Assembly: GCA_900470095.1 (NCBI GenBank)
Contig: UBZM01000058.1
Coordinates: forward strand, 1 to 64,000
Direction of reading: 5' to 3'
Origin: Hyphomicrobiales bacterium
GTDB taxonomy: Bacteria; Pseudomonadota; Alphaproteobacteria; Rhizobiales; Beijerinckiaceae
Length of the DNA: 64,000 nucleotides
Part shown: positions 9,125 to 17,093 of the stretch, piece after piece
Numbering within the stretch: position 1 is the stretch's first letter
Layout of the letters: every line of letters starts with the position of its first letter
Program-made: the position numbers and the translations under genes
Notes under the pieces: model-generated
Told to the model about the DNA's origin: nothing
What the model saw: only the letters and a program-made list of their open reading frames with translations
Database searches by the model: none

Positions 9125-10018
9125 TCAGGCGGCGCGCTTTTCCGCCTTGCCGATCAGCTTGCCGATGCGCCGCACCATATCCTTCGATCCGAGCAGGGGC
9201 GCATGGCCCTGTCCCGGCGCGACGAAAATCTCGCAATCGGGATGGCGCGCACCCATCTCACGCAGCGTCTCCTCCGAGAGAAGATCGGAATTGGCGCCGC
9301 GGATTGCCAGGATCGGCACGGCATTCAGGCCGGCGAAATAGGTCCAGAGCACGGGCAGAGGGGCTTCGAGGTCAAGTTCTTCCAGGATCTTCATCAGATT
9401 GGGGTCGTAATCGGTGACGAGATGTCCGTCGCGCTGGGTCCAGGTCCGTCGCGCCATGGTCTCCCACTCCCGTTCGCCGAAAGCCGGGAATTGCTGGTCA
9501 GACAGGCGCTTGAGGATTTCGGCCCCTTCGACAAAGCTGCGCGGGCTTGGCAGCTTGCCGACATAGCCGCGGATCCGCAGCAATCCGCGCGCATCGATCA
9601 CCGGGCCGACATCGTTCAGGACGACGCCCTTGATCATGGCCGGTCGCGCCGCCGCCAGCGCCATCGTCAACAGGCCCCCGCGCGAGGTTCCGACGAACAC
9701 GGCGGCTTCGATGCCGGCCGCCGTCAGCAGCTGCATCATGTCGTCGAGCTCGACGCGGATATCGTAATTGGCCCAGTTCTTGTCATAGGCGGAGCGTCCG
9801 CGCCCACGGTAATCGAGCGCCAGGACCCGCCGTGGCCTGCCCTCGTCCTTGGCGAGCGCCGTTGCCAGTTCGTGGAAGTCGGCAGCCGTGCGTGCCAGCC
9901 CCGGCAGGCAGACCACCGGCAGGGCGTGGGAGGCGAGGGGGCCGTAATCGCGGGCGTGGAGTTTCAGGCCGTCGCGGGCACTGATGAAGAAGGAGCGGAA
10001 ACCGCTGTCAGAATCCAT
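9125..10018 (-). CDS. Alpha/beta-fold hydrolase
   Basis: 297 residues with the standard alpha/beta hydrolase layout. There is an oxyanion-hole region with CLPGLARTAADF (about 38-49) and a DYRGRGRS loop (69-76). The nucleophile elbow GTSRGG places the catalytic serine at 112, and the C-terminal GQGHAPLL places the catalytic histidine at about 272. There is no signal peptide, so it is probably cytosolic. The substrate cannot be read from the sequence; esterase, lactonase or haloperoxidase-like activities are all possible. It is transcribed away from the repeat at 10051-10110. Confidence 0.9.
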   Translation of the reverse strand: MDSDSGFRSFFISARDGLKLHARDYGPLASHALPVVCLPGLARTAADFHELATALAKDEGRPRRVLALDYRGRGRSAYDKNWANYDIRVELDDMMQLLTAAGIEAAVFVGTSRGGLLTMALAAARPAMIKGVVLNDVGPVIDARGLLRIRGYVGKLPSPRSFVEGAEILKRLSDQQFPAFGEREWETMARRTWTQRDGHLVTDYDPNLMKILEELDLEAPLPVLWTYFAGLNAVPILAIRGANSDLLSEETLREMGARHPDCEIFVAPGQGHAPLLGSKDMVRRIGKLIGKAEKRAA

Positions 10019-10050
10019 TCGCCCTCCGGCGGCACTGCAGGAGGCTGGAC

Positions 10051-10110
10051 TAAAGCATCTTCAGGCGAAAGGAGCACTGGTCCCAGTGAAGAAAATGCAC
10101 CGGAACAGAA
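10051..10110. repeat. Dispersed intergenic palindromic repeat (TAAAGCAT type)
   Basis: This element starts TAAAGCATCTTC and continues to GAAGAAAATGC, giving inverted ends GCATCTTC/GAAAATGC around an inner CACTGG/CCAGTG stem. It resembles the short palindromic elements scattered between genes in Bosea, Methylobacterium and relatives. It shares its opening with the elements at 14568, 17048 and 33333, though its core differs. It lies between two minus-strand genes. Confidence 0.65.
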
Positions 10111-10153
10111 GGGGCGAGGGGCTTTCCGACCTCTCGGGGTCGGAAAGCGCCGC

Positions 10154-12235
10154 CTAATCCCGCGTCCAGGTCCGCTTCAGGTCGTAGTCGATCAGATAGG
10201 CGGTGCGCTGGTTCAGCCGCTGCCGATAGACCTGCAGGTTCTCCATCACGCGCTGGACGTAGTTGCGGGTCTCATAGATCGAGATGCGCTCGACCCAGTC
10301 GACCGCGTCGATACCCGGTTTGCGGGGGTCGCCATAGGCGTCGATCCAGCGCTTCACATTGCCGGAGCCGGCATTATAGGCCGCGAAACTCAGGATGTAG
10401 GAGCCGCGCCATTCGCGGATCAGGTCGTTGAGATGGGCCGCGCCCATCTGGGCCGAGTAGAGCGCATCGCTGCCGAGCCGCGGCAGGTCGAACGGCATAT
10501 TGGCGCGCCGTGCCGTCTCCCGGGCTGTTGCGGGCATCATCTGCATCAGTCCGCGCGCGCCGGCATGCGAGACCGCATTGGGATCGAATGCGCTCTCCTG
10601 CCGGGCGATGGCATGGACGATCGCCCGCTCCATCGGGTCGCCCAGCACGGGGAAGTCCGGCACGCCGGAGGTGGGGAATGCGGCCGTGTCGAGCGGGAAG
10701 CCGCGCTGCAGGGCGGTCTTGCCGATCGTCAGCAGGGTCCTGACATCCCCTTCACGGCTGGCGATCGCGGCCACGGCTTCCAGCGCGGTCGTCGTATGCA
10801 GGCGCTGCGACAGGTCGACCAGCATGGTTGCGGCAAGGTCGCGCGCGCCGATCTGGTAGAGCAGGCGCACGCCCTGGTGGCCGGGCAGATGTTCGAGTGC
10901 TGCCGACTCCGTCGTCCGGATCGGCAGGTCCGGCAGGCCGAGCTTGGCCCGGGCGAGCTGGCCGTAATAGGCGACGGAATGAACCGCCGCGCGTTCATAG
11001 GCTTCCTGCGCGCGCTCGGTCAGCCCGATCGCCTCGGCTGCGCGGCCTTGCCAATAGGCGACGCGCGAGACCGAGACCGGCGTTTCCGCCCATTTGGCTG
11101 CCTCGTCGAAATGGGCGAGAGCCAGGCCAGGCTGATCCCGGAACCGCAATGCGATCCAGCCTGCGTGCCATTCCGCGTCGATACGCTCGGCGGCGCCTTC
11201 GGCACCGTGACCGGCTGCGACCTCGTAGGCCTTGGCGGCATCGCCTTCGTCGAGGAGCTTGCGCGCGATCAGGCGACGCTCCGTCCACCATTCGTCGCCA
11301 TCGCCGAGCAGAGCGGGGTCGCGCGGCACCTTGGCGAGAATCTGGGCGGCTTCGCCGGCCTTGTTGGCGCGCCGGGCCTGCTGGGCCTGCAGAAAGGCGA
11401 AGGAAAGGTCGTTGCGGAGCGACGCCGGCACGGCCGCCACCAGTGCGGGCGCGATCGTGCCCTTGGATTGCGCGCTCGCGAGCCGCGCCTTGGCGAGCAG
11501 GACATAGTCGGCAGAGACGCGCGCGGCATTGCGCAGTGCCGCCGCATTGTTCTCCTGAAAGAGATAGCGTTCCGTGCGCAGGCGATGGTCGGTCACTGTG
11601 AGCCGGTCGCCGAAGCTGTTCAGGACGATCGCCTCCAGCGGCTGGCCGAGATGGTCGCGCTGCCAGGTCTCTCGGATCAGAGCCATCGCATCGTCGGGCT
11701 TGCCATCAGCCTTCAGGGCCATGGCCAGCGCCACGCGGCCGACCGGGCTGACCGGCCGCTGCGCATGGAAGAAGGCCCGGATCACGGTCACGCTCTTCTT
11801 CTCGGCGATCAGCGCGGCCTCGGCGCGGCGGCGGAACAATGTCGTTGCCGGATAGTTCGGATAGGCCTCGAGAAAGGCGTTGATGCGGGAAAAGCCCACC
11901 GTGCTGCCGCCGAAACGGATGGCGGCCCATTCGAGCATGGCGCGCGTCCCGCGGTCGTCGAAGGCCGAGGCGAGGGTATCGCCCTCGGCCACCGCACCGC
12001 GGCGGTAGGCCTCGACGGCAGTCTTGAGAGCGTCCTGATTGGTCGGCGCGCCGGCGCGTAACTGCTCGTCGGGCGAGCGCAGGAGCGTCGCCGTCGTCGC
12101 AGGATCGGCAATGGCCGCAACACGGTCCCGTTGCTGGACGTGGTCGGCGTCGTTGGTCGCTTGGGCGCTCGCAGTCACAAGGAGCGCAGGCACGGCCCAT
12201 GAAAGGAGCCGTCGAGAGGCAGGCAGCCGTACCAT
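10154..12235 (-). CDS. Soluble lytic murein transglycosylase (Slt type)
   Basis: 693 residues from the ATG at 12235, which is preceded by GGGGAAAT and begins a signal peptide (MVRLPASRRLLSWAVPALL...). An upstream in-frame start would bury the signal, so I rejected it. The middle is an alpha-helical superhelix of TPR-like repeats, and the last 170 or so residues are the SLT domain. The catalytic glutamate is in IARQESAFDP (about residue 545), followed by GARGLMQMMPATA. Family members cleave the MurNAc-GlcNAc bond of peptidoglycan and make 1,6-anhydro ends in the periplasm. It is divergent from dapA, which makes a precursor of the peptidoglycan diamino acid. Confidence 0.93.
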   Translation of the reverse strand: MVRLPASRRLLSWAVPALLVTASAQATNDADHVQQRDRVAAIADPATTATLLRSPDEQLRAGAPTNQDALKTAVEAYRRGAVAEGDTLASAFDDRGTRAMLEWAAIRFGGSTVGFSRINAFLEAYPNYPATTLFRRRAEAALIAEKKSVTVIRAFFHAQRPVSPVGRVALAMALKADGKPDDAMALIRETWQRDHLGQPLEAIVLNSFGDRLTVTDHRLRTERYLFQENNAAALRNAARVSADYVLLAKARLASAQSKGTIAPALVAAVPASLRNDLSFAFLQAQQARRANKAGEAAQILAKVPRDPALLGDGDEWWTERRLIARKLLDEGDAAKAYEVAAGHGAEGAAERIDAEWHAGWIALRFRDQPGLALAHFDEAAKWAETPVSVSRVAYWQGRAAEAIGLTERAQEAYERAAVHSVAYYGQLARAKLGLPDLPIRTTESAALEHLPGHQGVRLLYQIGARDLAATMLVDLSQRLHTTTALEAVAAIASREGDVRTLLTIGKTALQRGFPLDTAAFPTSGVPDFPVLGDPMERAIVHAIARQESAFDPNAVSHAGARGLMQMMPATARETARRANMPFDLPRLGSDALYSAQMGAAHLNDLIREWRGSYILSFAAYNAGSGNVKRWIDAYGDPRKPGIDAVDWVERISIYETRNYVQRVMENLQVYRQRLNQRTAYLIDYDLKRTWTRD

Positions 12236-12295
12236 GGTGGATTTCCCCGGGATGGCGCTTGGACTTCGATGGTCGGCGAAGGGTCTTGATGGACC

Positions 12296-12307
12296 GTTAA
12301 CTGAGGT
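12296..12307. promoter_or_regulatory. GTTAACTG-type motif in the slt-dapA divergent promoter
   Basis: GTTAACTGAGGT lies about 60 bp ahead of the transglycosylase start and about 100 bp ahead of dapA. A nearly identical GTTAACTGTGGT lies upstream of ldtP (46613-46624), and GTTAACCGC upstream of the porin (4051). TTAAC is the CtrA half-site core, but the responsible regulator is not proven by the sequence. Confidence 0.35.
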
Positions 12308-12407
12308 GCAAGCGATTTTTGACGGGCTTTCGCCTTTGCGCATGCGGTGGGAGGCGGTATGTCTGTCGCCCGCTACACACGGATTTTGTTCTTAGGACGG
12401 CTCGATC

Positions 12408-13301
12408 ATGACCAAGCATGCGCCCATCACCGGCTCGCTCACAGCCTTGGTGACGCCGTTCAAAGGCGGGAAGATCGACGAAGATGGCCTGCGCGCGCTG
12501 ATCGCCTGGCAGATCGAAAGCGGCAGCCACGGCTTCGTCCCCGTGGGCACCACCGGCGAGAGCCCGACGCTCAGCCATGACGAGCACAAGCGGGTCATCG
12601 AGATCTGCATCGATGCGGTAAAGGGTCGCGTCCCCGTCATCGCCGGAGCCGGCTCGAACAATACGGCCGAGGCGATCGACCTCGCGATCCACGCCGAAAA
12701 GGCCGGAGCGCCGGCGCTGCTGGTCGTCACGCCCTATTACAACAAGCCCACGCAAGAGGGCATGTACCAGCACTTCAAGGCAGTGAACGACGCCGTCGGC
12801 ATCCCGATCATCATCTACAACATTCCGCCACGCTCGGTGGTCGACATGTCGGTCGAGACCATGGCGCGGCTCTACGAGCTGAAGAACATCGCTGGCGTCA
12901 AGGATGCGACCGCCAATCTCGCGCGCGTCTCGCAGCAGCGCCACGCCATGGGGCCGGATTTCATCCAGCTCTCGGGCGAGGACATGACGGCGCTGGCCTA
13001 CATGGCGGCTGGAGGCCACGGCTGCATCTCGGTCGTCGCCAATGTGGCGCCGAGACTCTGCTCCGAACTGATGGTCGCCGCGCTGAAGGGCGATTTCGCT
13101 GGTGCGCTCAAGGTCCAGGATCGGCTCGTGCCGTTGCACGATGCGGTGTTCAAGGAGCCGGGCCTTGCCGGCGCCAAGCATGGGCTCAAGCTGCTTGGCC
13201 GGATCGAGGAGGAGCTTCGCCTGCCGCTGCTGCCGGTGACGCCCCCGACCGGCAAGGTTATCCGCGAGGCCATGGTTCACGCCGGGCTGTTGAATGCCTA
13301 G
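12408..13301 (+). CDS. dapA: 4-hydroxy-tetrahydrodipicolinate synthase
   Basis: 297 residues, the usual family length. It condenses pyruvate with aspartate semialdehyde in the lysine/diaminopimelate pathway, feeding both protein and peptidoglycan synthesis. The TIM-barrel signatures are present: GTTGES (about 47-52), the catalytic tyrosine Y137 in IIIYNIPPRS and the Schiff-base lysine K165 in IAGVKDAT. The start ATG has GGACGG upstream. It is divergent from a lytic transglycosylase and upstream of the PaiB-like gene and smpB, a neighbourhood common in Hyphomicrobiales. Confidence 0.98.
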   Translation: MTKHAPITGSLTALVTPFKGGKIDEDGLRALIAWQIESGSHGFVPVGTTGESPTLSHDEHKRVIEICIDAVKGRVPVIAGAGSNNTAEAIDLAIHAEKAGAPALLVVTPYYNKPTQEGMYQHFKAVNDAVGIPIIIYNIPPRSVVDMSVETMARLYELKNIAGVKDATANLARVSQQRHAMGPDFIQLSGEDMTALAYMAAGGHGCISVVANVAPRLCSELMVAALKGDFAGALKVQDRLVPLHDAVFKEPGLAGAKHGLKLLGRIEEELRLPLLPVTPPTGKVIREAMVHAGLLNA

Positions 13302-13353
13302 ATAGAGAGTTGCGTTCGTCCGGGGTGCTCGGCGAACCGCCCCGGAGCCGCTG

Positions 13354-14001
13354 ATGTACGAACCGAGCCATTTCAAGGTTGAAGACCGGGACGCGTTGCA
13401 CGGCGTCATTCGCGCAAATCCGCTCGCCATATTGGTGACGGCCGGCGTCGACGGCCTTCTCGCCAACCCCGTGCCTTTCGTGCTGCATCCGGAACTCGGC
13501 GAGCAGGGGTTGCTGCGCGCGCATCTGGCGCGCCCCAATCCGCAATGGCGCGCCATTGCCGCCGGAGCCGAGACGCTGGTCGTCTTCACCGGAGTGGAGC
13601 GCTATGTCACACCGGCCTGGTATGCCTCGAAGCAGGAACACGGCAAGGTCGTGCCGACCTGGAACTATGTCACCGTGCAGGTGCGCGGCCCGGCCCGCGC
13701 CATCGAGGATGGTGCGTGGCTGCGCGATCAGCTCGAGTCCTTGACGCGGCAGCAGGAAGCGCCGCGCTCCGAGCCATGGTCGGTCTCCGATGCGCCCGAG
13801 CCCTTCATTGCGGCGCAGGCCCGCGGCATTGTCGGCATCGAGATCGAGATCGCCTCGATCATCGGCAAGTTCAAGCTCAGCCAGAACCGGCAGGACGCCG
13901 ACAGGCTGGGAGTTCTCAACGGCCTGAGTGCTGACCCCGAAACGGAGTCGCAGGCCATGGCGGGTCTCGTGAAGACCTATGGATTTGGTCACCCGGCATG
14001 A
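13354..14001 (+). CDS. FMN-binding PaiB-type protein
   Basis: 215 residues starting MYEPSHFKVED, which is typical of the PaiB / FMN-binding split-barrel family. The start is preceded by GGAG. Conserved parts include NPVPFVL near residue 40, the TPAWYASKQEHGKVVPTWNY segment (about 87-106) and IEIASIIGKFKLSQNR near 170, a run shared across the family. In Bacillus PaiB acts as a negative regulator of sporulation and protease genes, but most proteobacterial members are uncharacterised flavin- or heme-binding proteins. Its stop overlaps the smpB start by four bases (ATGA), so the two are translationally coupled. Confidence 0.93.
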   Translation: MYEPSHFKVEDRDALHGVIRANPLAILVTAGVDGLLANPVPFVLHPELGEQGLLRAHLARPNPQWRAIAAGAETLVVFTGVERYVTPAWYASKQEHGKVVPTWNYVTVQVRGPARAIEDGAWLRDQLESLTRQQEAPRSEPWSVSDAPEPFIAAQARGIVGIEIEIASIIGKFKLSQNRQDADRLGVLNGLSADPETESQAMAGLVKTYGFGHPA

Positions 14002-14471
14002 GCAAGCCTGATCCCGAGCGCTATCGCCTCGCGGCCGATAACCGCAAGGCGCGTTACAATTACGAGATCATCGAGACACTCGAGGCCGGCATCGCGTTGC
14101 AGGGTACCGAGATCAAATCGCTGCGCGGTGGCAAGGCGACGATCGGGGAGAGCTATGCCGGGCCGATGGGGACCGAGCTCTTCCTGTTCAACGCCCATAT
14201 CCCGGAATATCTCGAAGCCAACCGCTTCAACCACGATGTCCGCCGGCCGCGGAAGCTGCTGCTGCATCGCCGGCAGATCAACAAGCTGATGGGGGCGATC
14301 CAGCGCGACGGCTTCACGGTGATCCCGCTCAAGGTCTATTTCAACGACAAGGGTCGCGCGAAGGTCGAGCTTGGGCTTGGCCGCGGCAAGAAGCTGCATG
14401 ACAAGCGCGAGACCGAAAAGACCCGTGACTGGAACCGCGACAAGGCGCGGATCATGAAGACGGGCGGCTGA
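13998..14471 (+). CDS. smpB: SsrA-binding protein SmpB
   Basis: 157 residues. SmpB binds tmRNA and delivers it to stalled ribosomes for trans-translation. Visible family marks are ADNRKARYNYEIIETLEAGI, LQGTEIKSLRGGKATI, the LFLFNAHIPEY segment and the basic C-terminal tail with KKLHDKRETEKTRDWNRDKARI, which enters the empty mRNA channel. It overlaps the upstream PaiB-like gene by ATGA and is followed by a terminator. Confidence 0.98.
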   Translation: MSKPDPERYRLAADNRKARYNYEIIETLEAGIALQGTEIKSLRGGKATIGESYAGPMGTELFLFNAHIPEYLEANRFNHDVRRPRKLLLHRRQINKLMGAIQRDGFTVIPLKVYFNDKGRAKVELGLGRGKKLHDKRETEKTRDWNRDKARIMKTGG

Positions 14472-14508
14472 ACCGACAGGCCTTTCCGCAAGGCGACCGT
14501 CACGAAAG

Positions 14509-14531
14509 AGGGCCGCTCGCGCGGCCCTTTT
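14509..14531 (+). terminator. Rho-independent terminator of smpB
   Basis: The stem GGGCCGC/GCGGCCC with a TCGC loop (14510-14527) is followed by four T, 38 bp after the smpB stop. Confidence 0.85.
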
Positions 14532-14567
14532 CCTTTGTCAGGACGTCTGGGGAAGCCCGCTGCCAGA

Positions 14568-14612
14568 GCATCGGCCCGAAAAGTGGACCGCGGTTTTCGG
14601 GAAAGCCGATGC
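14568..14612. repeat. Nested palindromic repeat, copy 1
   Basis: Outer arms GCATCGG/CCGATGC enclose inner arms CCCGAAAA/TTTTCGGG. Two further copies of the same element lie at 17048-17092 and 33333-33379, both in the opposite orientation. This copy lies between the convergent smpB and superoxide dismutase genes, 12 bp past the stop of the latter. Confidence 0.85.
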
Positions 14613-14624
14613 AAGAACAGAAGG

Positions 14625-15359
14625 TTAGACCATCGCCTTCTTGAAATTGGCGTTGGCCTTGTCCCAGTTCACCGTCTTCCACCACGCCGCCAGATAGTCG
14701 GCGCGGCGGCTCTGGTGCTTGAGATAATAGGCGTGTTCCCAGACATCGACGCCGACGACAGCCTTGGCGCCGAGTTCGAGCGGGGTGTCCTGATTGGCGG
14801 TGCTGACGATCGCGAGCTTCTTGTCCTTGCCGACGACCAGCCAGGCCCAGCCCGAGCCGAAGCGGCCCAGGGCGGCGGCGTTGAGCTTGGTCGCCATATC
14901 GCTGACGGAGCCGAGCGAGGCCTCGATTGCGCTCTTGAGTTCGGGCGAGGGCTGCTCCGCGCCGCCCGGCGTCATCAGCTCCCAGAAGAACGTGTGGTTC
15001 CAGTGGCCGCCGACATTGTTGCGGACGCCGGTGCGAACGTTTTCGGGAACCGCGCCGAGATCGGCCAGCACGGTCTCGATCGGCGTCGTCCTCAGGTCTG
15101 CCCATTGATTGGCCAGCGCGTTGGCGTTGTTCACATAGGCCTGATGATGGGCGGTGTGATGGATACGCATGGTGGCCGCGTCGATATTGGGCTCCAGCGC
15201 CTCATAGGCATAGCCCAGCGGCGGCAGCGTGAAGGCGGGTGCAGCCGTCGGCGCGGCGGGGGCAGGCGTAGCCTGCGCCAGGACGAGAGCGGGCTTGGCG
15301 ATGATGAAAACGCCCGCGGAGCCCCCCGCGAGCCCCGCGAGAAAATGACGGCGATGCAT
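14625..15359 (-). CDS. Fe/Mn superoxide dismutase with Tat signal
   Basis: 244 residues from the ATG at 15359, which has GGGAGG upstream; an earlier in-frame start would disrupt the export signal. The N-terminus MHRRHFLAGLAGG is a twin-arginine signal followed by a hydrophobic core, so the enzyme is probably exported folded to the periplasm. The catalytic part has the four metal ligands in their usual settings: His in MRIHHTAHHQAYV, His in GGHWNHTFFWE, and Asp and His in VGVDVWEHAYYLKHQ. It converts superoxide to hydrogen peroxide and oxygen. Iron or manganese cannot be decided by eye. Most rhizobial SodB proteins lack such a signal. Confidence 0.95.
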   Translation of the reverse strand: MHRRHFLAGLAGGSAGVFIIAKPALVLAQATPAPAAPTAAPAFTLPPLGYAYEALEPNIDAATMRIHHTAHHQAYVNNANALANQWADLRTTPIETVLADLGAVPENVRTGVRNNVGGHWNHTFFWELMTPGGAEQPSPELKSAIEASLGSVSDMATKLNAAALGRFGSGWAWLVVGKDKKLAIVSTANQDTPLELGAKAVVGVDVWEHAYYLKHQSRRADYLAAWWKTVNWDKANANFKKAMV

Positions 15360-15480
15360 GATGAAGCCTCCCAGTCCCGTTGCTGCCATAGCCCGGCCCG
15401 GCCGAATCACATGGCGGCCTGGGGCCTCGCTCCAACGGTCGTATCACAGCCCCTGACCACGCGTCAGTGGCGTGCCGGAA

Positions 15481-16101
15481 TCAGCCTTCGACCGGTTCGT
15501 CGCCCTGGCGGATGCCATAGCGGCGTTCCAGTCCGGGATGGCCGGGCGTGCCGGCCGCGCCACCGCGCGGAGCGCGCTCCGAGGGGTCGCGCCCGATTTT
15601 CGCCATGAGATGCGAAAGGTCGAGGAACTCGTCGCATTGGCGGCGCAACTCGTCTGAGACCATGGGAGGATTGGTCGTGATGGTCGAGACCACCGAGACC
15701 TTCACACCCTTGCGTTGAACCGCTTCAACCAGCGGGCGAAAGTCACCGTCGCCCGAGAACAAGTAGATCTGGTCAAGATGGGGAGCAAGTTCGAGCATTT
15801 CGATGGCGAGCTCGATGTCCATATTGCCCTTGACCCGGCGGCGGCCAGTCGCGTCGGTGAATTCCTTGGCCGCCTTGGTGATGACCCGGTAGCCATTGTA
15901 ATCGAGCCAGTCGACCAGGGGTCTGATCGACGAGTACTCTTCGCTCTCGACCAGCGTGGTGAAGTAGAAGGCCCGGATGAGGTTGCCTCGTGCCTGGAAT
16001 TCCTTCAACAGTCGACGGTAATCCATGTCGAAGCCAAGCTGCTTCGATGTGGCATACAGGTTGGCCCCATCGATAAAAAGCGCGATGCGCGGCTCCGCCA
16101 T
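15481..16101 (-). CDS. NYN domain protein (LabA/DUF88 family)
   Basis: 206 residues. The first 165 form a PIN-like NYN domain with the expected acidic residues: FIDGANLY (D11), KGNMDIELAIEM and LFSGDGDFRPLVEAV. These predict a metal-dependent RNA-binding or nuclease fold. The C-terminal 40 residues are Gly/Arg/Pro-rich and probably flexible. Genes of this type are commonly found next to rpoZ and rel in alphaproteobacteria, as here. Specific RNA targets are unknown. Confidence 0.92.
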   Translation of the reverse strand: MAEPRIALFIDGANLYATSKQLGFDMDYRRLLKEFQARGNLIRAFYFTTLVESEEYSSIRPLVDWLDYNGYRVITKAAKEFTDATGRRRVKGNMDIELAIEMLELAPHLDQIYLFSGDGDFRPLVEAVQRKGVKVSVVSTITTNPPMVSDELRRQCDEFLDLSHLMAKIGRDPSERAPRGGAAGTPGHPGLERRYGIRQGDEPVEG

Positions 16102-16253
16102 GGGAACGACTCCAGTAAAAAACGACTCAAATACGTCAGATCGAAAGGATAGCGGTCAGGCAATGTCGAAAGATCGGCGAATTCTGATCAGCCAAGCACT
16201 AATTATGTGGCCACTTGCTGGAGTCTTGCAAGTGCGCCTGCTCAGGCTGGTTT

Positions 16254-16307
16254 CCTTCAGCTGGCCAGGGTCCTTCAGCTGGCCAGGGTGCTTCAACTGG
16301 CGAGCCC
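16254..16307. repeat. 18 bp tandem repeat spanning the pyrE stop codon
   Basis: Two exact 18 bp units (16254-16271 and 16272-16289) starting CCTTCAGCTGGCCAG are followed by a diverged third unit (16290-16307) that contains the real pyrE stop. On the minus strand each unit reads CTGGCCAGCTGA or CTCGCCAGTTGA, that is, Leu-Ala-Ser-stop, so the end of pyrE has been copied in tandem. Confidence 0.8.
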
Positions 16308-16877
16308 CCGGCTGCCCGGCTTGACTGCTGGGATGGCGGCAAGCTCGGGCGGTAGCGCGTCGGGGGCATAGGCCGGGATGTCGAGTGCGACGAGGCTGAC
16401 CAGTCTGACGCCAAGATCGGCCTTGCCGGCTGAACGGTCGACCAGGCAGGCGGCGCCGAGAATCTGGCCCGGCTCACCGGCGATCGAGGCAAGGCATTCC
16501 CGCGAGGAGAGGCCGGTGGTGACGATGTCCTCGACCATCACCACGCGCGCGCCGGCGGGGATGGCAAAGCCGCGGCGCAGCTTGAACTGCCCATCCTCGC
16601 GTTCGACGAACACCGCCTTGGCCTTGAGGTGCCGTGCCGTTTCGTAGCCCGGCACGATGCCGCCCACCGCGGGTGAGACGACATAGTCGACCTTGCCGAA
16701 TGTGGCTTCGATCTTGGCGGCAAGCGCCTTGCAGAGCCGCTCAGTGCGAACCGGATCCTGGAAGATGAACATCTTCTGCAGGAAAACCGGGCTGCGCAGT
16801 CCGGAAGACAGGATGAAATGACCCTCGAGCAATGCGCCGGCATCGCGGAATTCGGCCAGGACCTCGTCGTCGGTCAT
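16293..16877 (-). CDS. pyrE: Orotate phosphoribosyltransferase
   Basis: 194 residues from the ATG at 16877 (MTDDEVLAEFRDAGALL), with GAGGCG upstream. It joins orotate to PRPP to make OMP in pyrimidine synthesis. The PRPP-binding motif VVMVEDIVTTG is clear (about residues 119-129), and LSSGLRSPVFLQK and SPAVGGIVPGYETARHL are also typical. The length fits the shorter bacterial PyrE class. The last codons are duplicated downstream as an 18 bp tandem repeat. Confidence 0.96.
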   Translation of the reverse strand: MTDDEVLAEFRDAGALLEGHFILSSGLRSPVFLQKMFIFQDPVRTERLCKALAAKIEATFGKVDYVVSPAVGGIVPGYETARHLKAKAVFVEREDGQFKLRRGFAIPAGARVVMVEDIVTTGLSSRECLASIAGEPGQILGAACLVDRSAGKADLGVRLVSLVALDIPAYAPDALPPELAAIPAVKPGSRGLAS

Positions 16878-17047
16878 CGGTGCGCCTCGCAGATGGTGTG
16901 ATCCCACTGCCTGCGACGGGCACAGGCGAGTGCTTTTGCGCCGGAACGGCCCGCGTTTCAAGCGCGGTCCCAAGCGGAGCTGTGGAAGGCTGCTCGCTCC
17001 TCGGCCGGGATCTCCCATCCGGCCCGGTGAACTCACCTTCCGTGATG

Positions 17048-17092
17048 GCATCGGCTTTCCCGAAAACCGCAATCCAGCGTTCAGGCCGATGC
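17048..17092. repeat. Nested palindromic repeat, copy 2
   Basis: GCATCGG/CCGATGC ends flank a CCCGAAAACCGC core, matching copies 1 and 3. It abuts the end of rel: on the minus strand the sequence runs GGC TAA then GGCATCGG, so the TAA stop of rel falls at the edge of the element. Confidence 0.85.
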
Positions 17093-17093
17093 C

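Noticed and set aside
9203..12061. 952-codon open frame on the plus strand across the hydrolase and transglycosylase
   Set aside because: It is antisense to two well-supported genes, rich in Arg, Gly and Ala with no family likeness, as expected from high-GC codon use.
16254..16307. CRISPR-like array
   Set aside because: The 18 bp units are directly adjacent with no spacers and only three copies.
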